NCBI GenBank assembly: GCA_004431415.1
Contig: QPMI01000709.1
Coordinates: 62,001-126,000 of the forward strand
DNA length: 64,000 nt
Direction: 5' to 3'
Origin: Cyanophora paradoxa
Lineage: Eukaryota > Glaucocystophyceae > Cyanophorales > Cyanophoraceae
The position numbers were made by a program, and so were the translations under genes. How positions within the stretch are numbered: the first letter of the stretch is position 1; each line of letters opens with the position of its first letter. Of this stretch, positions 13,973 to 28,600 are shown one piece after another. The notes below the pieces were generated by a model. It worked only from the letters and a program-made list of their open reading frames with translations, was not told the origin of the DNA and made no database searches.

Positions 13973-15794
13973 ACTCGTTGTACTGCACGAGTGTTCACCT
14001 CCGACACCGTCTGCAGAGGATACCCCACTAACTGTACTTATCCCTTGAACCTGTAATGTTTTATAGACTGTTGTGTTGTTCATTTGAAGACGTGGGCTAG
14101 CCTGCAGCATCGCTACTTTTGCCTTAACATCTGCACACCTCTGTCACTTCTCTTCAAGGGGTTGCAACATTGTGGAATGGAGTGCAAACCGTGAAGGGGG
14201 CTTCCTTCATGGGCTCGGCCAGCATGGTAAACCTCGAAGGTCTAGGGTGAGGGGTTCTCGTTGAGACTCGGAGGTCTCGCCTAGCCTCAAAGGCGGCGAC
14301 TAGGCAAAAAGTACGATCAGCATATACATGTGATGTGCTACGGTATGCTAGCGGCTACCTAGCTGCACCGGTGACCTCCATAGGCTTCACTTGTGAAGGT
14401 GCGGCCCTATATATCCATTGACAAGAAGAAGAAGTGTATGTATAAGACACCGTGGAACGCCCATGCCAAGCCAGCCGTGCACGTGCGGTTATGATCATGA
14501 CGAAAGGCGAAGGACCTGAAGGCAATATAGATCTAGAGTCGTTGGGTGTCCACATGTATGTCGGCCTACTGGCTTTTCATCGGCCTACTGCCCCCCCCCC
14601 CCCCCCCACCCCCCCCCACCCCCCCCCCCTGGGATTCAACGGTTGGTGGCCCAGGGTCCTATCTTCTCCTGGATACGTATACGTATCTACAATATTAATG
14701 CTAGTGGGTCCCTGATTGACCTTGCAAGCTTAAGCTCCATTCGAATTCGGGGCCTCTAGATCTGCGGTCTTGTCATACCGTAATACCCAGTCTTGCCAGG
14801 TTGCTGGCATGGATCAACCACTCTATCTCTTTCTCGTCCACGTCACGGGGCGCCAATGTCTAAGATCAAAGCCCCTCTCAGAGTCTCGGTGTTGACTGGT
14901 CGAGTCGGATCAATTGCAAAGCCCCTCACCGAGTCAGTTACCGTAGTACGGCCCGGTGGCATTTCATACTCAAAGATAATTGAATGGAGGCACTATTGCC
15001 ATTTCATCTCAAGCATGGGACATCAAGGGGATCAAGGTTGTACTCTTCGGCAAGCTCGTCATTGTGCTTTACTTTTTTGAGGAGCTCTTCCTTATTTAAT
15101 TTTTGGGCAGATTAAATAGTCGCTGATGGCAGGATTGCCTTGCGAGTCACGCATAACCAGTTTGTCGTAGATCTAGAAGCGGTAATAATAATCGAATGCG
15201 CAAAAAGCGTCATAGTTATGCTGCAGTGCAGTCGTCATTACTTCCAAAAGATCATTACTCTGAAGCAACACATCGTTCAAAAATAAGATCATATCGAATG
15301 TTGTCGAATGCGAAGAGCTCAGCGGCTGCGCGACGAACCTGTTAATATGTTAACCTCAGTCCATGCAAACGAACCACGGATTCGAACCAGTGCGGCAGAA
15401 TGGAGGAGCAATTGCGCAGGTTCGCAGCGATTAAAAGCGAAGGAATCGATCTCTCGAGCGGAGACGTGTCCACGGCCGTGCTGTTCCAGTAAACGAAAGA
15501 AATGACCAGCTGCAGGGCGACGATTGCGTAGAGGGCGCGGCGTGCACTAAAAAAAAGAAGCCGCATGTGCGAGAGTGCGCGAGGGCGCTAGCACGGAGGG
15601 CGCTTATGCGCGAAGCACTAAGCAATCGTATCGCGAGTACGCGAGGACGCTGGCGGCTGGGATCGCGAAGCGCCGCGGCGGCCTGGCGGCCCTGGCCGAT
15701 TTGGTGGGTACCACAGAATTTCAAGCGGCGCAGATCGAGTCGGCGCGGATCGAGAGGCCTCCTGCAGGCCTAGGCCGCGCGTGCATCGAGAGCC
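13973..15794. other. Intergenic region between Ca2+-ATPase and TAF10
   Basis: About 1.8 kb without a supportable gene. It contains the interrupted C tract at 14591-14629, AGCT-rich and CTAG-rich low-complexity patches near 14280-14360, and a short segment (ATACCCAGTCTTGC near 14786) shared with 39667. The minus frame at 15342-15566 is open but has no recognisable features. The TAF10 promoter should lie near its right end. Confidence 0.5.
14591..14629 (+). repeat. Interrupted poly-C tract
   Basis: Thirty-seven C in 39 bases, broken by two A. It is intergenic and could form i-motif/G-quadruplex structures. Length in the assembly may be unreliable. Confidence 0.9.
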
Positions 15795-16346
15795 ATGCTC
15801 GCCCCGGCATCTGACGAGGATGTCGCCTCGTTCGTGTCGTCGCTGGAAGACTACACTCCGTTGGTATGCCAAGCAGACAGCACTCTCGTGTTGCCAGAGC
15901 TGAATTAGCGCATTAGATTCCGGACGAGCTGGCCGAGTTCTACCTTCAGAAGACCGGGTTCTCGTCCGCAGACGTTCGAGTGTGCGTCACACGCGCGGTC
16001 TCTTCCTTGCTCCAGCCCGCAGCCCGTGACCCTAGAGCGCAGGAAGCGGCTCGTCGCCCTAGCTGCGCAGAAGTTCATCGCAGACGTAGCAAGCGACTCG
16101 CTGCAGTACTGCAAGTTGCGACAGCAGGCATCAAAAAGCAAGGGCAAGGTATGTTTTAGAGTGGCTCGTGCTATGCGACGTGCTTTCTATTCGCTAAGCG
16201 ACTTCTCACCGCAGGAAAAGCGCCTAGTCCTCACCATGGATGATCTGACACCCGCTTTGCGATCATGCGGTGTCACCGTGCGGAAACCGGCGTATTTCGC
16301 GGACCCGGCGAGCGCGCAGCCAGCTGTGAAGGGTCCTGGCGAATGA
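15795..16346 (+). CDS. TAF10: TAF10, histone-fold subunit of TFIID/SAGA
   Basis: TAF10 is a small histone-fold protein of the general transcription factor TFIID and of SAGA. The start MLAPASDEDVASFVSSLEDY matches the conserved LEDYTP entry. After an intron comes IPDELAEFYLQKTGF, then RLVALAAQKFIADVASDSLQ, which aligns with the family RLISLAAQKFISDIANDALQ. A further intron is followed by EKRLVLTMDDLTPALRSCGV and VRKPAYFADP. All four histone-fold helices are present. Introns are about 43-75 nt. The N-terminus is short compared with animal TAF10, which carries a long disordered leader. It is convergent with the dynein gene. Confidence 0.9.
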
Positions 16347-16699
16347 GGCGGCAGCCTGTTTCTTTCTTGTACAGAACACTAGGCGCTAGGCAGATGCGCA
16401 GATGTAGGAGTTGTTGTTTAAACGTAACTGCAGATTCGAATATTTGACCGGCCCTATAGCTTGGCGCCCGGCCTGTAGCTTCTCCGGATCCTCTTTCCCA
16501 TCAGATGGAGCGCCCCTCCACTCGAAGTTCCCCACGGGTAACGCTCTCCTCCCCCACAGGCACAGGTCTCTAGATCTTGTTCAAGTGCGGCTCCGGTTCA
16601 CCGAGGTCTGTGTATATATGTTGTGTAGAAAAAGCAGTTTCGAGTCTTTGCAACCATCGAGGTAAAATATGTACTACAAAAATCTCACATATAGTAGCC
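16347..16699. other. Convergent intergenic region TAF10 / dynein
   Basis: These 353 bp hold both 3' UTRs. I see no conserved frame or repeat. Confidence 0.5.
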
Positions 16700-19600
16700 C
16701 TACTCGTCTAAGTTGGACAATAATGCGACACCTCTCCTAATCCAGTGATCTGGGTGCATGCGTGATGGCAGCTCTACTGTCGTGACGAAGTTCGTTGAAT
16801 GACCAGTTGTTGATAATGTGCCAGCACTGCGACAGGCACATGTAAGAAACAAGTGAAGTTGACAGGAGGCGTTAGAGAAGAGTTATTCGCTCACCGCGTT
16901 GAAATCTTGTAAACTGGGCACGTGTACATGTTGGGTGTCTTGGGGGCATCGAGGGGAACCGGCTCCATCCACATGACTGGCATCGGTGTGAAGAGCTCCC
17001 CAGGCTGGGACTCGTTGATGCAACGCCCGATCTTGTCCCACCTCGCGCCCTCCATGTAGAGACCGTAAATGTAAGTCCCGTTCTCAGGCTGGGAGGTAAC
17101 ACCGTCCCATGGGAAGTCCGTGACCTCAGCCCTGAACGTGAGGGAGTCGATTGGAATCTTTGTCTTCCGAGCATATGTCTGCAATGCTCCGGTCATGAAG
17201 CCCTGCGACCAAGTGTGAAAAACAAGCCCCTGTCAGAACCTGTGTGCTCAGGTACCTGTGGGAAGAAGAAGCCCGAGATCCAGAATGCATTGGGAGGCCC
17301 GTCCTTGAGCCACTTCCGCAAGAACTCAACACGCTCCAGCAGGTCAGAGACCCAAGCTCCCAACGGTTTCAATGAAGGATAGGCGACATTGCTCCACTGG
17401 TGCGGGACCTTCTGGTAGAGCATGTTGTTGAACATCATCTCGAGATCGGCGGACATGACCACAAGCCCCTTGATAGCCCGCTTCAGCTCATCCAGCGATT
17501 TGTCCATCGTTGCAAGCAGCCTGTTGAATTTGGCCATCTCGATAGACAAGAAGGTGCCAAGCGAGTTCATGGCCCCATCACCATCGAGCTCGAATGTCTT
17601 CTCGTGCACGTCCTCCCGGCTCAGCTTTGCCGGCAGTTTGGAGTGGATCTCCTGTGCAAGGTCGGCAACAATCTCGTCTGCAAAGTTCGTGCATCAGCAC
17701 TAAGTGTGCAGCTGACAAGTCAAGCAAGTGGCGCCGACCTGGGCTCTTCCCGCCTGCCGCCTTGCCGGAGACTCGCGGTTGGAGCATGATGATCGTGTTC
17801 ATGGAAGCATGAGTCTCCTTCTTCTGGAAATTGATGTCGGCATTGCGATGGAGTCCGAAGATTTCAGGGTTGTCTGTCATGGGCAGGCCTGCAATGAAGT
17901 CACGGAAAGACTTCAAATCGCCCTCCGGTGGAGCCCTGCTTATGCAGGTTACACAAAGAAGCTGAAAAAAGCAGAGCAGGAGCACGCACCTATAGATGCC
18001 GTCATCTGTGAAGGCATAAGAGTCCGTCAGGATGTCCTCACAGTAGTAGTTGGCGAGAATCGACTTGGCACAGCGCTGGTCCCACATATCGGTGATGCGT
18101 CCTCCGTAGTTCACCTCAGCTGTCACGTAGTTGAGGGTCACGTACGGTACCTCAGCCTGCTCCTCCAGATACATCTTGAGCATCTGGATGGAAACCTGGA
18201 GGTCTGACTGCGTCCACTCGTACGGGATGTTCCAGCCAACTGCCCCGAACTTTCTCCTCTCCATGATGCAGGCATGATAGAACGCCAAACCGAAGAGGAG
18301 CTTTTTCCACTCGCGAGGTTTCGAGCAGGACTCGAAAACAGACTCATCCATATCCAAGAATGTTCGCTGCAAGTTCGCCTTCAGACCCTTGGGGGGCTCG
18401 TTGGTGAGCTTGATGCCGTTCTGGAGAACAGTGACAGGGAACGCTGAACTTGGCATGGACGTCAACCAGAGGCGGAAATCGTCATGAACATCCATCTGCT
18501 GCATCTGCTCAAGCAGCCGGTCCAGTGCTGGCATCCATGAAGCGGCAAGGTGGCAGTTCTGCAGGCAGACCCAGTCCCCATTCTACAAATAGAGTTAGAA
18601 ATGTACAAGGGAATAAAAATTGCAAAAGCAGACCTTGCGCGCGGCTTCGATGAGAGCCTCTGCAATAGGCCCCTGGCCCTGGCCTAGCGATATAATCTTC
18701 AGCCGGTCTCCGTAGGAGCGCTTGGTGGCCAGGTTCAGCAGATAGGTGGTGGGATCTGCGCCAGAGGACAGGACAAAGATGATGGGGGTGCGGTTTGCAG
18801 ATGCATTGTACGACGTCTCCAGATCGAAGGGCGGAAATTCGATGAAGCTTGCACCAAGTGCCCTGCTGACAAAGAGAGGAAGCCCGAAGACCAATTTCTC
18901 TTCCCGCATAACCTTCACAATTTCTCAGGCACATGGCTTGAGAAATATTCGGTTGGAATAGTACCTTCAAGATCAGCAGCTTGGCAAAATCGGAGAGCTT
19001 CTCGTTCCACTGCCCAGGCAACAGGTCTTGGTGCGGAGTGTCACTCTCGTAAAGTGACCGCCACATCTCGTTGTCGTTAATGATGGAGTCAACGAGACCC
19101 CTACGAGAAAATGGGTGAAAAAAACGCTGGGACAATGCATTGAATGAAGCACACTTGAACGAGGGCAGCGTTGACAGGTTCTGAAGCTCTGCCCATACCT
19201 TCGAGGGCAGCCACTTCTCGGATGGATTCGGCCCATGGCTGTGTGCATCAAGGAGGCCCTGCCCCCCTCGAAGGAAGAACGACCACTCATCCGCAGCGAT
19301 GTTTCCAGCTTGCCTGTGAATTTGGACAGCGATCATGAACGAGAACAGCATCTTGTCCTTCTCGAAAAGGCCCCGGCAAATGTTTGCAAAGATGTAATCT
19401 GACAGAATATCAAGAAACGATCTTGGGCAGCAAAAGCGACAACCAGACCTGTCATGAAACTGATCAGGTTTGCCAGACGAGTCTGCAGATCTGTTGATCG
19501 CTCTGCTTTCTCGAGGCACTGATTGAAGAGTTGGGTGAAGTACTGGAGTGAGTACTGGTACATCGGGTCCACAACAGCGAAATCCGCAACAACGAAGTAT

Positions 19601-22600
19601 AGAATGGACCCACGAATGGCAACAGACCTACGGCACAACAATATGAGCATGAGAGAGGAAGTTCGGAGTGAGCAAAACTGACCTGTATCCTTCACGGGCA
19701 ATGTCAATCTCCTTTGCAGTCTTCTCGGCAGCTTCAACTTGCTGGTTGATCTCGGTGGACTTCACCTTGGAGTCTGACAGAGTGTTGATGAGATTGTCAT
19801 CGTCCAGAATATCATCCCCAGCAGCAGCCAGCAGCTGCAAGATCTTATCCTCAATCTCCTTAAGCTGCTTCTGCCCTGATGCAATCTGGACCACAAGCTT
19901 GTCCTTTAATTCTTCCAGATCTGGCCGCTCAGCCTGGATAGAATGAGTGAGAGAGGGATGAAAACCAAATCCAATTGGGCGAAAAAGCAGACCTTGACGA
20001 CATCAACGAGCAACTGATCCTCAAGACCCTTCAGAATGACAGTGAAGTTCACGATTGTTACTTTCACGCAGATTTCCGGAGGGTAGTGAGGGTTCGCGAG
20101 CTTTGTGGTGATGTAGAAGCGGAAGTCAGGGCTGTAATCTACATCTGAATCGCCAAGGCGAATGAGCAGACGCCCAGCCTGCTTGAAGACCTGCTTGAGC
20201 AGGATTGGCTCCAGAGCAGGGTCAAGATGCTCCCCAACGTTCTCCAACAGAATTGGGGTGCCAACTCGGACACAATTCTCAATGGTGCGCATGTAAGTCG
20301 AATCGCTCAGCTTGATGACCTGCAGATTGTTTGCACGCTCCATGTTCTTGATCCAGCGGTTGGCCTGGCCTTGAGGGTCAATCATCAGTGGCCAGCGCCG
20401 GCCACGGGTCACAAAGATGGCGTTCTCAACCGACAGCGAGTCAGCTGGCAAGCCCTGGATGTTCCAGTCACGAATCTGAACAGGTTCTCCCAGAGTGCGC
20501 TCCACTGTGAAGTTCGGGTCAACAGGGATTCCGAGCTTGTTGCACTCCGCTTTCCACTGCTCCTCCAGCTGCTTCCGGAATGTTGCTGTGAAGGGCCCAA
20601 CGTATGCCACACAGCCGGCTGCAAGCAAAATGTTGCCCACAAGATTGTCACGGTCCTGCAAAAAAGTATTATGAACTCTGCAATCACATGGAGAATGGAT
20701 AGGCGGACCGTCTCATAAGCGATTGCAGTCGATGTCCACCGAGCCTCCTCTCCCCCAAGCCCAGAGATGAGCTTTTCAGCCCGCTCCAATCGAAGTACTG
20801 TGAGCTGCTTCTGGTGCTCCAGTTCATCACGTTTCTTGAGCGACCTTTCGTACTTCTCCTGCAGCATTGCCACTTTCGCCTCGACATCTGCAAGCTTCTG
20901 TCGCTTCTCTTCGAGAAGTTGCTGCATCTGCTTGAGACTGGATTCCGCCTGGGCGAGCTTGGCCCGTTTCGGTTCAACCGACTTGGCCACCCTTGCATAG
21001 GTGTTCATTGCAAGAACCCACTGGCAAAGAGATTTGGCCGCCTTCGACACCTTCTCTACCGTCTGCACCACATGTCAGAAAAGTTGACCTCGAAAGAATA
21101 GGATTACAACACGTACAGCTGGCTGGAACTCGGGGTTTGTGACATATTTCTTCAGCTTCTGGACAATCGCCTCTGAAATGTTGTCCTTGTCGTAATTCTC
21201 AAGCGACTGGAGGAAATTCGTGTCAGAGAGCAGCTTCTTGGACTCGTCCCATGTAGGCTTGACGCCCTTCAAGATGCAGACGGCCTCCATGACAGTCATG
21301 ACGAGAGGTGGTGGCTTTGCGAACGACTTCACTTCTGTAATGTCGTTCTTGTTGAGCGACTTGAGGGCTTTGACAGCTGAATAGAATGCTGGCAGGGCCT
21401 CATCGAGATCCGCTTGTGCATCTGACCGAATGGCTTCCGCCTCTTCAGTAGCTGCTGCGACCTTGACAGTCTCTTCTTCCACATTCGCCTTCACTTCGTC
21501 AGCCGCCTTCTGATCGGCTGCCACCTCCACAAGCAGATTTGCAGTTGCCTGAGCAGACTCCTCCAGAACGGGCTGAAGCTCCTTGAGCTCCTCTCGCAGC
21601 CGGTCGACGATGATCTTTGCTTTGGCAATCTTATCCAAGCCACCCCGCAGCCGCACAATCTTGCCAGCAAGGACCCCCCGCTGCTCTTGTAGCATCTGAA
21701 CATAGAGGTTGATGAGCTCTAGGTAACTTGTGGGCGTCGTGTAGTTGTGACGGCGCAGCTCCTCGTAAAACCGCCGAGAGGCTTCTTTCACAGAGAAGTG
21801 GATCATGACACACAGCCTGCACACTTTGTCCGTCACCTGTGCTGGGTTTAGGGAAGGATTATGTCAGGACTCCTCAGGCACAGGATATTCACCTCAGCGC
21901 CACCCAGGTCAACAGTTCCAAGGAACCGCATTGCAACGGAGTACAAGGCCTCCTCAGGCCAGGCACTGAACCAGTCGATTGTGCAGCAGTTCACTAGTGA
22001 TGGGAACATACGAAGACGGTTCCGGAACTTGTCTCCAATGGGGCTCATAGTCAGAACGACATGCAGATTCTCGCGGACCAGCTGGACAAAGTGGGCATAG
22101 ACTACATCTTTCGCCTCCGATTTCCCTGCAGCCTTGGCGAGTGGCCTAACCATGTTGATGATCCGGTCCATCTCATCACGGGGGAAGAGATTCGGAACTT
22201 CGCCAGCATTGAGAACATTGTTGATGTCCTCCAAGAATGACTCCTTCACGATCTGGGTGTCGGAGAAGAGGAACACAACCTAACAGATTGATGTTTTCAG
22301 ATCAGGGCAAGATGTGCAAGATTGTGGGTCGGACCTGTTTGTTCTCGGCCCCAGACATAAACAACACCTTCTTCAGGTCTTCCCGAAACTCGTTCATTCC
22401 GTAGTGGCGGGTCAGCTCGATCTGGAAACACTTGTAGTCCGACATATGAGCAGCAAGCCGTGTCAAAGACTGGCGTCCAGATCCTCCAACGCCAACCAGC
22501 AAAGCATTGCCTCTCGGTTGCCGAATTATACGGGAGATGCGAGAAATGTGCTCAATGGCATCGCGGAAAAAGACAAGATTCATGGTCTTGTTGTATGTGA

Positions 22601-25600
22601 CAGTGTAATCCTGTGACGGGGTTGGTTTGCAAGCAAAATGACATTTGAATTGACAGAGTCACACCTCGAGATACTCTGCGAGAAGTTTGGACAATGCCTC
22701 AATGTCTGTCACCATCTTGTACTCCTTCTCTTCTCGTGTGAGGTAGTCACCAAACAGGAGACCTTGGAAAGACATGACATCCCACTCAAGCTGCATCCCC
22801 AAGTCAAACGAAGAGCCCATCTTGTCAACAAGAAGACGAACCTCGAAGTTCTGCTGGAGAAGTTCCTTAATGAGGTTGTCAAACCAGCTCTTATCCGTGT
22901 CATCAATGAGACGGTCCTGGAAGACACGTGCACACTCATGACACCAGAGCTTAACGAGGGTTGTCCCCTCGTCAATGTTCTTTGGCATAACCTGAAGGAT
23001 ACCCTGGAATACTTTGGAGAGGTCACGGAGATTGAAGGTGTAGTGCGACTTCGAGGGCGTTGGGAGCAGCTCCGAAGCGATACGGCAATAAACAGCAACC
23101 GAAGCATCAACAATGGGCTTCCCGTACTTCATCAGCTCAGAGGAAAATCCATCAGACAGGAATCCACTGATGATGCACTCAAAGATGCGCTTCATGGATG
23201 CCACTGAGAGATCGGGCATGTTGATGAGGTGGAAATGCCTCACAAGCCGAGGGGTGAGGTTGTTGCGGCCTCCACCAGGCGGAGCACATCCAGCAAGGAA
23301 CTGCGTGTCTGCGATGTTCTTGAAGAAGAGTTTCTTGCGATCATAGAAGCCACCATGCCCGATCGCCTGCCGCAAAAGCTCGATGGGAGGCTGCGCCCCA
23401 TATTTCTGCCGAGAAAAACGTTAGGGTACAACCCTTCAGATGCAGACAAAGCCAGCACCTCCAAGAGAGGCATGTTCAGGTCATCCAGGAAGAAGACCAT
23501 GCGTTTGCCAGAGATTGGGCCAAGTAAATTCTTTCTCCTCTTTTCGAGCTTATCCTCCATGAAGTCTTGTATGTTCCTGGGCCATTGTCAGTCGACAAAG
23601 AAATTGGAGGACAACAATCAGGCAGAAGCACTTGGAGCTGGTCTGAGCACTCAAGGTCGTCTGTGCAAACACCCATGACTCCTTGGACAGGCCGTTCAAG
23701 AAGTCCTGGAGCACGACAGTCTTGCCAACTCCGGAGGAACCCGTGATGAGTGCATTGAATCCCCCCGAGACCAGCTTGGACACAACATAAGCAACCCGGG
23801 TGGTGTCCTCCGTGTGCACAAGCATGTTGAAGTAGGGTGTGCCAGATTCATACTTGAAATCAGGGACCCGAGTTGCCCACGGAATGAACTTCTTGGTCTC
23901 CATGTCGACACAGTAGTCATACACCGAGCCTTCCTCGGGGAAGTCTGACGTCAGGGCTGATGGAGGATTTGTTAGTGATGCCAAAAACGAAGCGACACAC
24001 AAAACGAACACACCATTGATGAGTGGACGAGCAAAGCGGTCAAATTTCTCGCGGCTGACATCATGAACGTTTGCTCCAATTGACCAGATGTACGCAAAAA
24101 CGAAGTACAGCTTCAAGGTGCTCGTGAGCTCCATCATAGCTCCAGGTGAGTTGTCCCGAACTTGCTGCTTTTCACCCCCAACCATCTCAGTAATGGTTGG
24201 GACCGAGACACCAAGCTCAGGCCGCAGCAGCACATCCAGGAGGTTGCAGAAGCCAACAACTAACGAGATGTCCATGGAGGGGATGTTCTCCCGGCACTCG
24301 TGACGAATAAAAGCAATCGATGGGTCCACCACTGTTTCAAGCCACTTCAGCAACTGTGTCGAGACGCCCTGAAGTCGAGGCTCGATGATGGTGTCACCCC
24401 ACGTCTTGGCCAAGGCCCTCCAAGGAAGATGCACAGGCTCCATGTACACCATACCACATCTGCTCACAGTTGCAGGGCTCGCAACTGCTAAGTCATTCAC
24501 CTCAAACAACATTGAGACGGTCTTTGGCAGCTGCAAGGACCAGTGAGGCAGGAAGGGCAACTTTGAGTCAAACCAAGGGCACCTTGATACGTTCACCATT
24601 TGCCAGACAAAGAGTCTTGTTGTCATCGAGCACAGTGTTCATGTTCTCGATCCAAAGCGCATCCACTGGACCATCAAAGACAACCCACTTCTTGTCAGGA
24701 AGCTCATCCGCAACACATTGTCGAACGAGGCTAGCAATGAGACCATCAGTCCACTCGTTTGAGACGAGATTGAATTCACCTAAAGAAAAAAATCAGCATG
24801 CAAAATCAATGATGTTTTGGGGGAGATGTACCATACAACTCCCCCATGGTGATCGACTTGGGGTTCAAAGTATACCTGTGAACAGCTTGGTGATTGGCAT
24901 CTGAGCTGCCATCCTTGCAGAGTTGCGTCATGGCATCAGCCAATGTGGTCACAACCGTTGACTTGCCAGTGGACGTCACGCCGACCATCATGACTCCGTG
25001 CCTGACCTGCATTGTCTCGTACAGCTGGATAGTCTTTGTGACGATCGACTTCTCCACCTGCAACTTCTTCTTCGACAGCTGATTCTCGATGGCGTGCTGG
25101 AGATCTCCGTAATCGATGTTGGGAATGGTGACTCCAGGAAACAGGTCACGAATGATGGCGAAGAAGAGAGGCACGTCATCAGCAAGGAATTTCGGAACAT
25201 TGGAGTCCCGAAGTGCCCGGATGAGCACAATATCCTCACTTGTGTCGGGGAAAGATCGCTTGAGGGATCCCGCCATAACCAGGACAGACTTCACAGCACG
25301 CATGCCGAAGTCATAATGGTCTTGAGAAGAGAGCTGCTCTGAAGAAAGCTGCACACGGCGTTCAGGAGCAGGCAGCTGCTTTAGGAACACTGATATGCAC
25401 ACACCTTGTAGAGCTGCGTCATCTTTCGGGCGAGGTTCTTTGCATCCGTGAAACCCTCGGAGAACAACATAATCTCCGCAATCAGGGCGTAGTCAGGAAC
25501 CATCATAGCCACAGGTCGGAACAGGGCCTTCAAATTGTCTGGCAGCTCTGTGCGCCCAGCATAGCCAGGGTTCATGGTGATGAAGCAGCCATAATTCGGG

Positions 25601-28600
25601 TTCAGAGAAATCTCGCGGCCCTCGAAAATGAACCTGCAAAGTGTGAATATTCTTGATGACATAATCATTTTGAAAACGCTCACCTCTCTGCATGGGCGAC
25701 AAGCGCCTGCTGGATGCACAGGCACTGCTGGGCAATGACAGAGAGCACCTCGATGTCAATCCGATTGAACTCGTCAAAGCACGCCCAAGCACCAGCTTGA
25801 GACAGTCCAGCAAAGAAGCGACCCATCATTTTGTAGTCCAAGCCATCCGAGCAGTTGAAGACAACACATTGACGTGCCAAGGCCTTCCCCAGGTCCTTTG
25901 TTGTCTCAGTCTTGCCTGTTCCAGCAGGACCAGCAGGTGCACCTCCAAGCATGACGTGCAGGGCACCAGTAAGTGTCATGTAGCACTTGTCAGTCAGAGG
26001 AGTAATGACAAGACGAGGCTGGTTCCCAAGGTACTCATAGCCATAGAGGAAGCTTGCGTTTGTCTGGCGGACGACACAGTTATCGACATCCTCTTCCCAG
26101 TAGTACCTGCAAAATCATCATCAAATTCAGAGAGGTAGAGAGAAATAAGATAGCCACAGCAGCAAGATACTGACCGGAGCTGCCTAATCCAGTCAAAGTC
26201 AGTGACAGCCTCACAGTTGGCCTTGATCAGGATGTCCAACACATCACGGGCATGCACATCAATGACAATGAGGGAGCCCATGCACGAACGCTCAAGAGGC
26301 GTCAGTTGCCCTCGGACCAGAGCCACCATACGCTCAAGCTGCAACCAAGATGAGGGGCAGCAAACACCAATCCAGAAAACATTCGGCTCACCTGAGAGAT
26401 GCAGAATTTCTTGTACTCGTGCATGGCCATCTTGTTCGAGGCCGACTGGATCTGCTCGAGCGCAACCTCCACATTGTGCGTCCAAACAATTTGGTCCACT
26501 GTGAGGACCATTTGTGATGGCCAATCAAAGAACCACTGCTCGCGAGTCTCCTCCGAGTAAGTCTGCAGTTCGCAAGAGAAAGTCAAAAACCAAAGCAAGG
26601 ACAATTCGGACAGGCGGGGTATAAAAAGAACCTTGAGGGCAGCCTTGGTCTTGTCATAGAGCGTTGATTTCATCATTGCCTCGATTTCCAGCAGCCAGTT
26701 TTCGACAGGGCCCCGTGGATACACGACATTGCTGAATTCAACACGCTCCTTCTCCGCAGAGTACATCGCTGTGATCTTTGCCGAATTTCGATTAAGGAAA
26801 AGCTGAGGAGCAACTTCCAAAAAAATGGCTTACTTCGACCTCGTCTCCACCCTCCTCAAAGTCGAGCATGAGAATATTGTCGAAGCACTTGCGCAGATGT
26901 GGCTGGACTGCCTTTGGCTCGCGCGTCTGAGAGAGGATCTCCAGAAGCTCATCGTTCGAGAGGAAATAGAAACGTGGGAAAGCAACACGCTTCGTCTCAA
27001 GATACTCCTCAAGTGACTTCTGGACTTCCTCCAAAAGACGGTTGCTCTCCACAAGATTGTCGAGTACACCCTGCACTTCTTTCAGGGGACTCCATTCAAA
27101 AAGCATGGAAAAGTGTACTCACGGGCGAGCACGAGATGTTAATGACGTTGGGATTGTCATGGGTCTTCCTCATGAGCTCCTTCCAGAAATTATCCACCTG
27201 TATAACAATAAATTCGCAGTTGACTGAGAAACAATTTCCGTGATATTCACGAGAAATACCTTCATGAACTTCGCAGTTTCTGCTGGCAACTGCTTCTGAA
27301 TGTCAGGCTGGCCAAAGATGCTCTCCAAGTACATCCAGTTGCGCTGGCACTGAAGCCATTCATCCAGGCACTCAGATAGGGTGGAAAGCTTCTTATCCCA
27401 CGTGTCTAGTGGCGTGTTAGCTGGTTTACAAGGCAAGAAATGCAGAGCACACCGATCTCCTCACGGATGCCAACAACGAAGCGGGAAGCCATCATGGTCT
27501 GAAGTGTCACCTGGTTGTCCTCAAGAAGCGTGGAAACCTCGTCGACGCCACCCAAGATGAAGACGTCCTTGGAGTCACGATGGCCCAGAGTTGTAAACTC
27601 CATCGTCGCCCAGGCTGTCTTAATCTTCTCCAACGTGATTTCAAGACCGTATTCGCCAGATGCAACACCAGAAATCTCCGAGATAAGTTCGCGGTGATCA
27701 AAGATGTTGTACCTAATGAGCTGATCCAGTGTGAACGACATTCCCTGGAAGTAGGTTTGGCCAAGCACGCGGAAGATCTTCTCCCAATGCCGAGACTTCA
27801 AAGCCTTGTTGCCCAGCTCCAGAACCATGGGCATCCAGGCCTTCCAAACCTCGACTGAATCCTGTTCTTGGACTCAGTGCATGACACACACAAACAAAAT
27901 AGTGGTTGACCTTGAGCCGCTTCGCGACTTCGTCATCCTCTTTTCTCTTCCACATGCGGAAGGCATTCTTGTAACATGTTTGGACCTCGGTGCTCATTTC
28001 ATCGACATTCAGCTTGGAAAAGTCAGATGACCGCCACGTCCTGTCCATGCCCTCCCACCTCTGGATGGTCTCCCACAGCTCCTTCCGTGCATCGAACTGT
28101 TGCAGAGTAGTGTGCAGGTTGCCAAACTCGTACGCAGAGAGCTGCAGAGGAATCAGACTTGCTGTCAGACAGCAGCAAAACAACAAGGATCACATTGAAG
28201 AGCTTCTGATAATTCTGGAATGTGTTGCCCTTCTCTGCCATCTGGTCGATTGAGTCTTTGAGCTGAGCCAGCTTCTCGAGCACAATCTCAGCATCCGCAT
28301 TCCCATCGACATACTGGAAAAGAGAATGAGAACTGTTCTGTTTCAACCCAAACAACAAAATGCTGCAACGCACGTCGCCAGAATGGAGCTGAGCAAGAGT
28401 CGCCAGGAGGTCATTGTTGAGAGCCTCAATGCCCTTATCAAGAGCCATTGCCATCGACGGCATCTTGCTGTCAACCTGCTGCTGCGCTTGCTCAAGGGCA
28501 TCCTTGAACGCGTCATCTTGCTCGTGCATCGAGTCACGCTTGACTTGATCCTGGCTCGGAACCTTGACTTCGTACTTGGAGAGTAGATCGTACATATCAT

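Noticed and set aside
15365-15410. tRNA-like T-loop word (GGTTCGAATCC) on the minus strand
   Set aside because: The T stem has two mismatches, and no anticodon arm or acceptor stem can be drawn around it.
22467-22495. Dynein AAA4 Walker A with Arg in place of Lys (GSGRQS) as a mutation
   Set aside because: This form is usual in axonemal dynein heavy chains, so it is not a defect.
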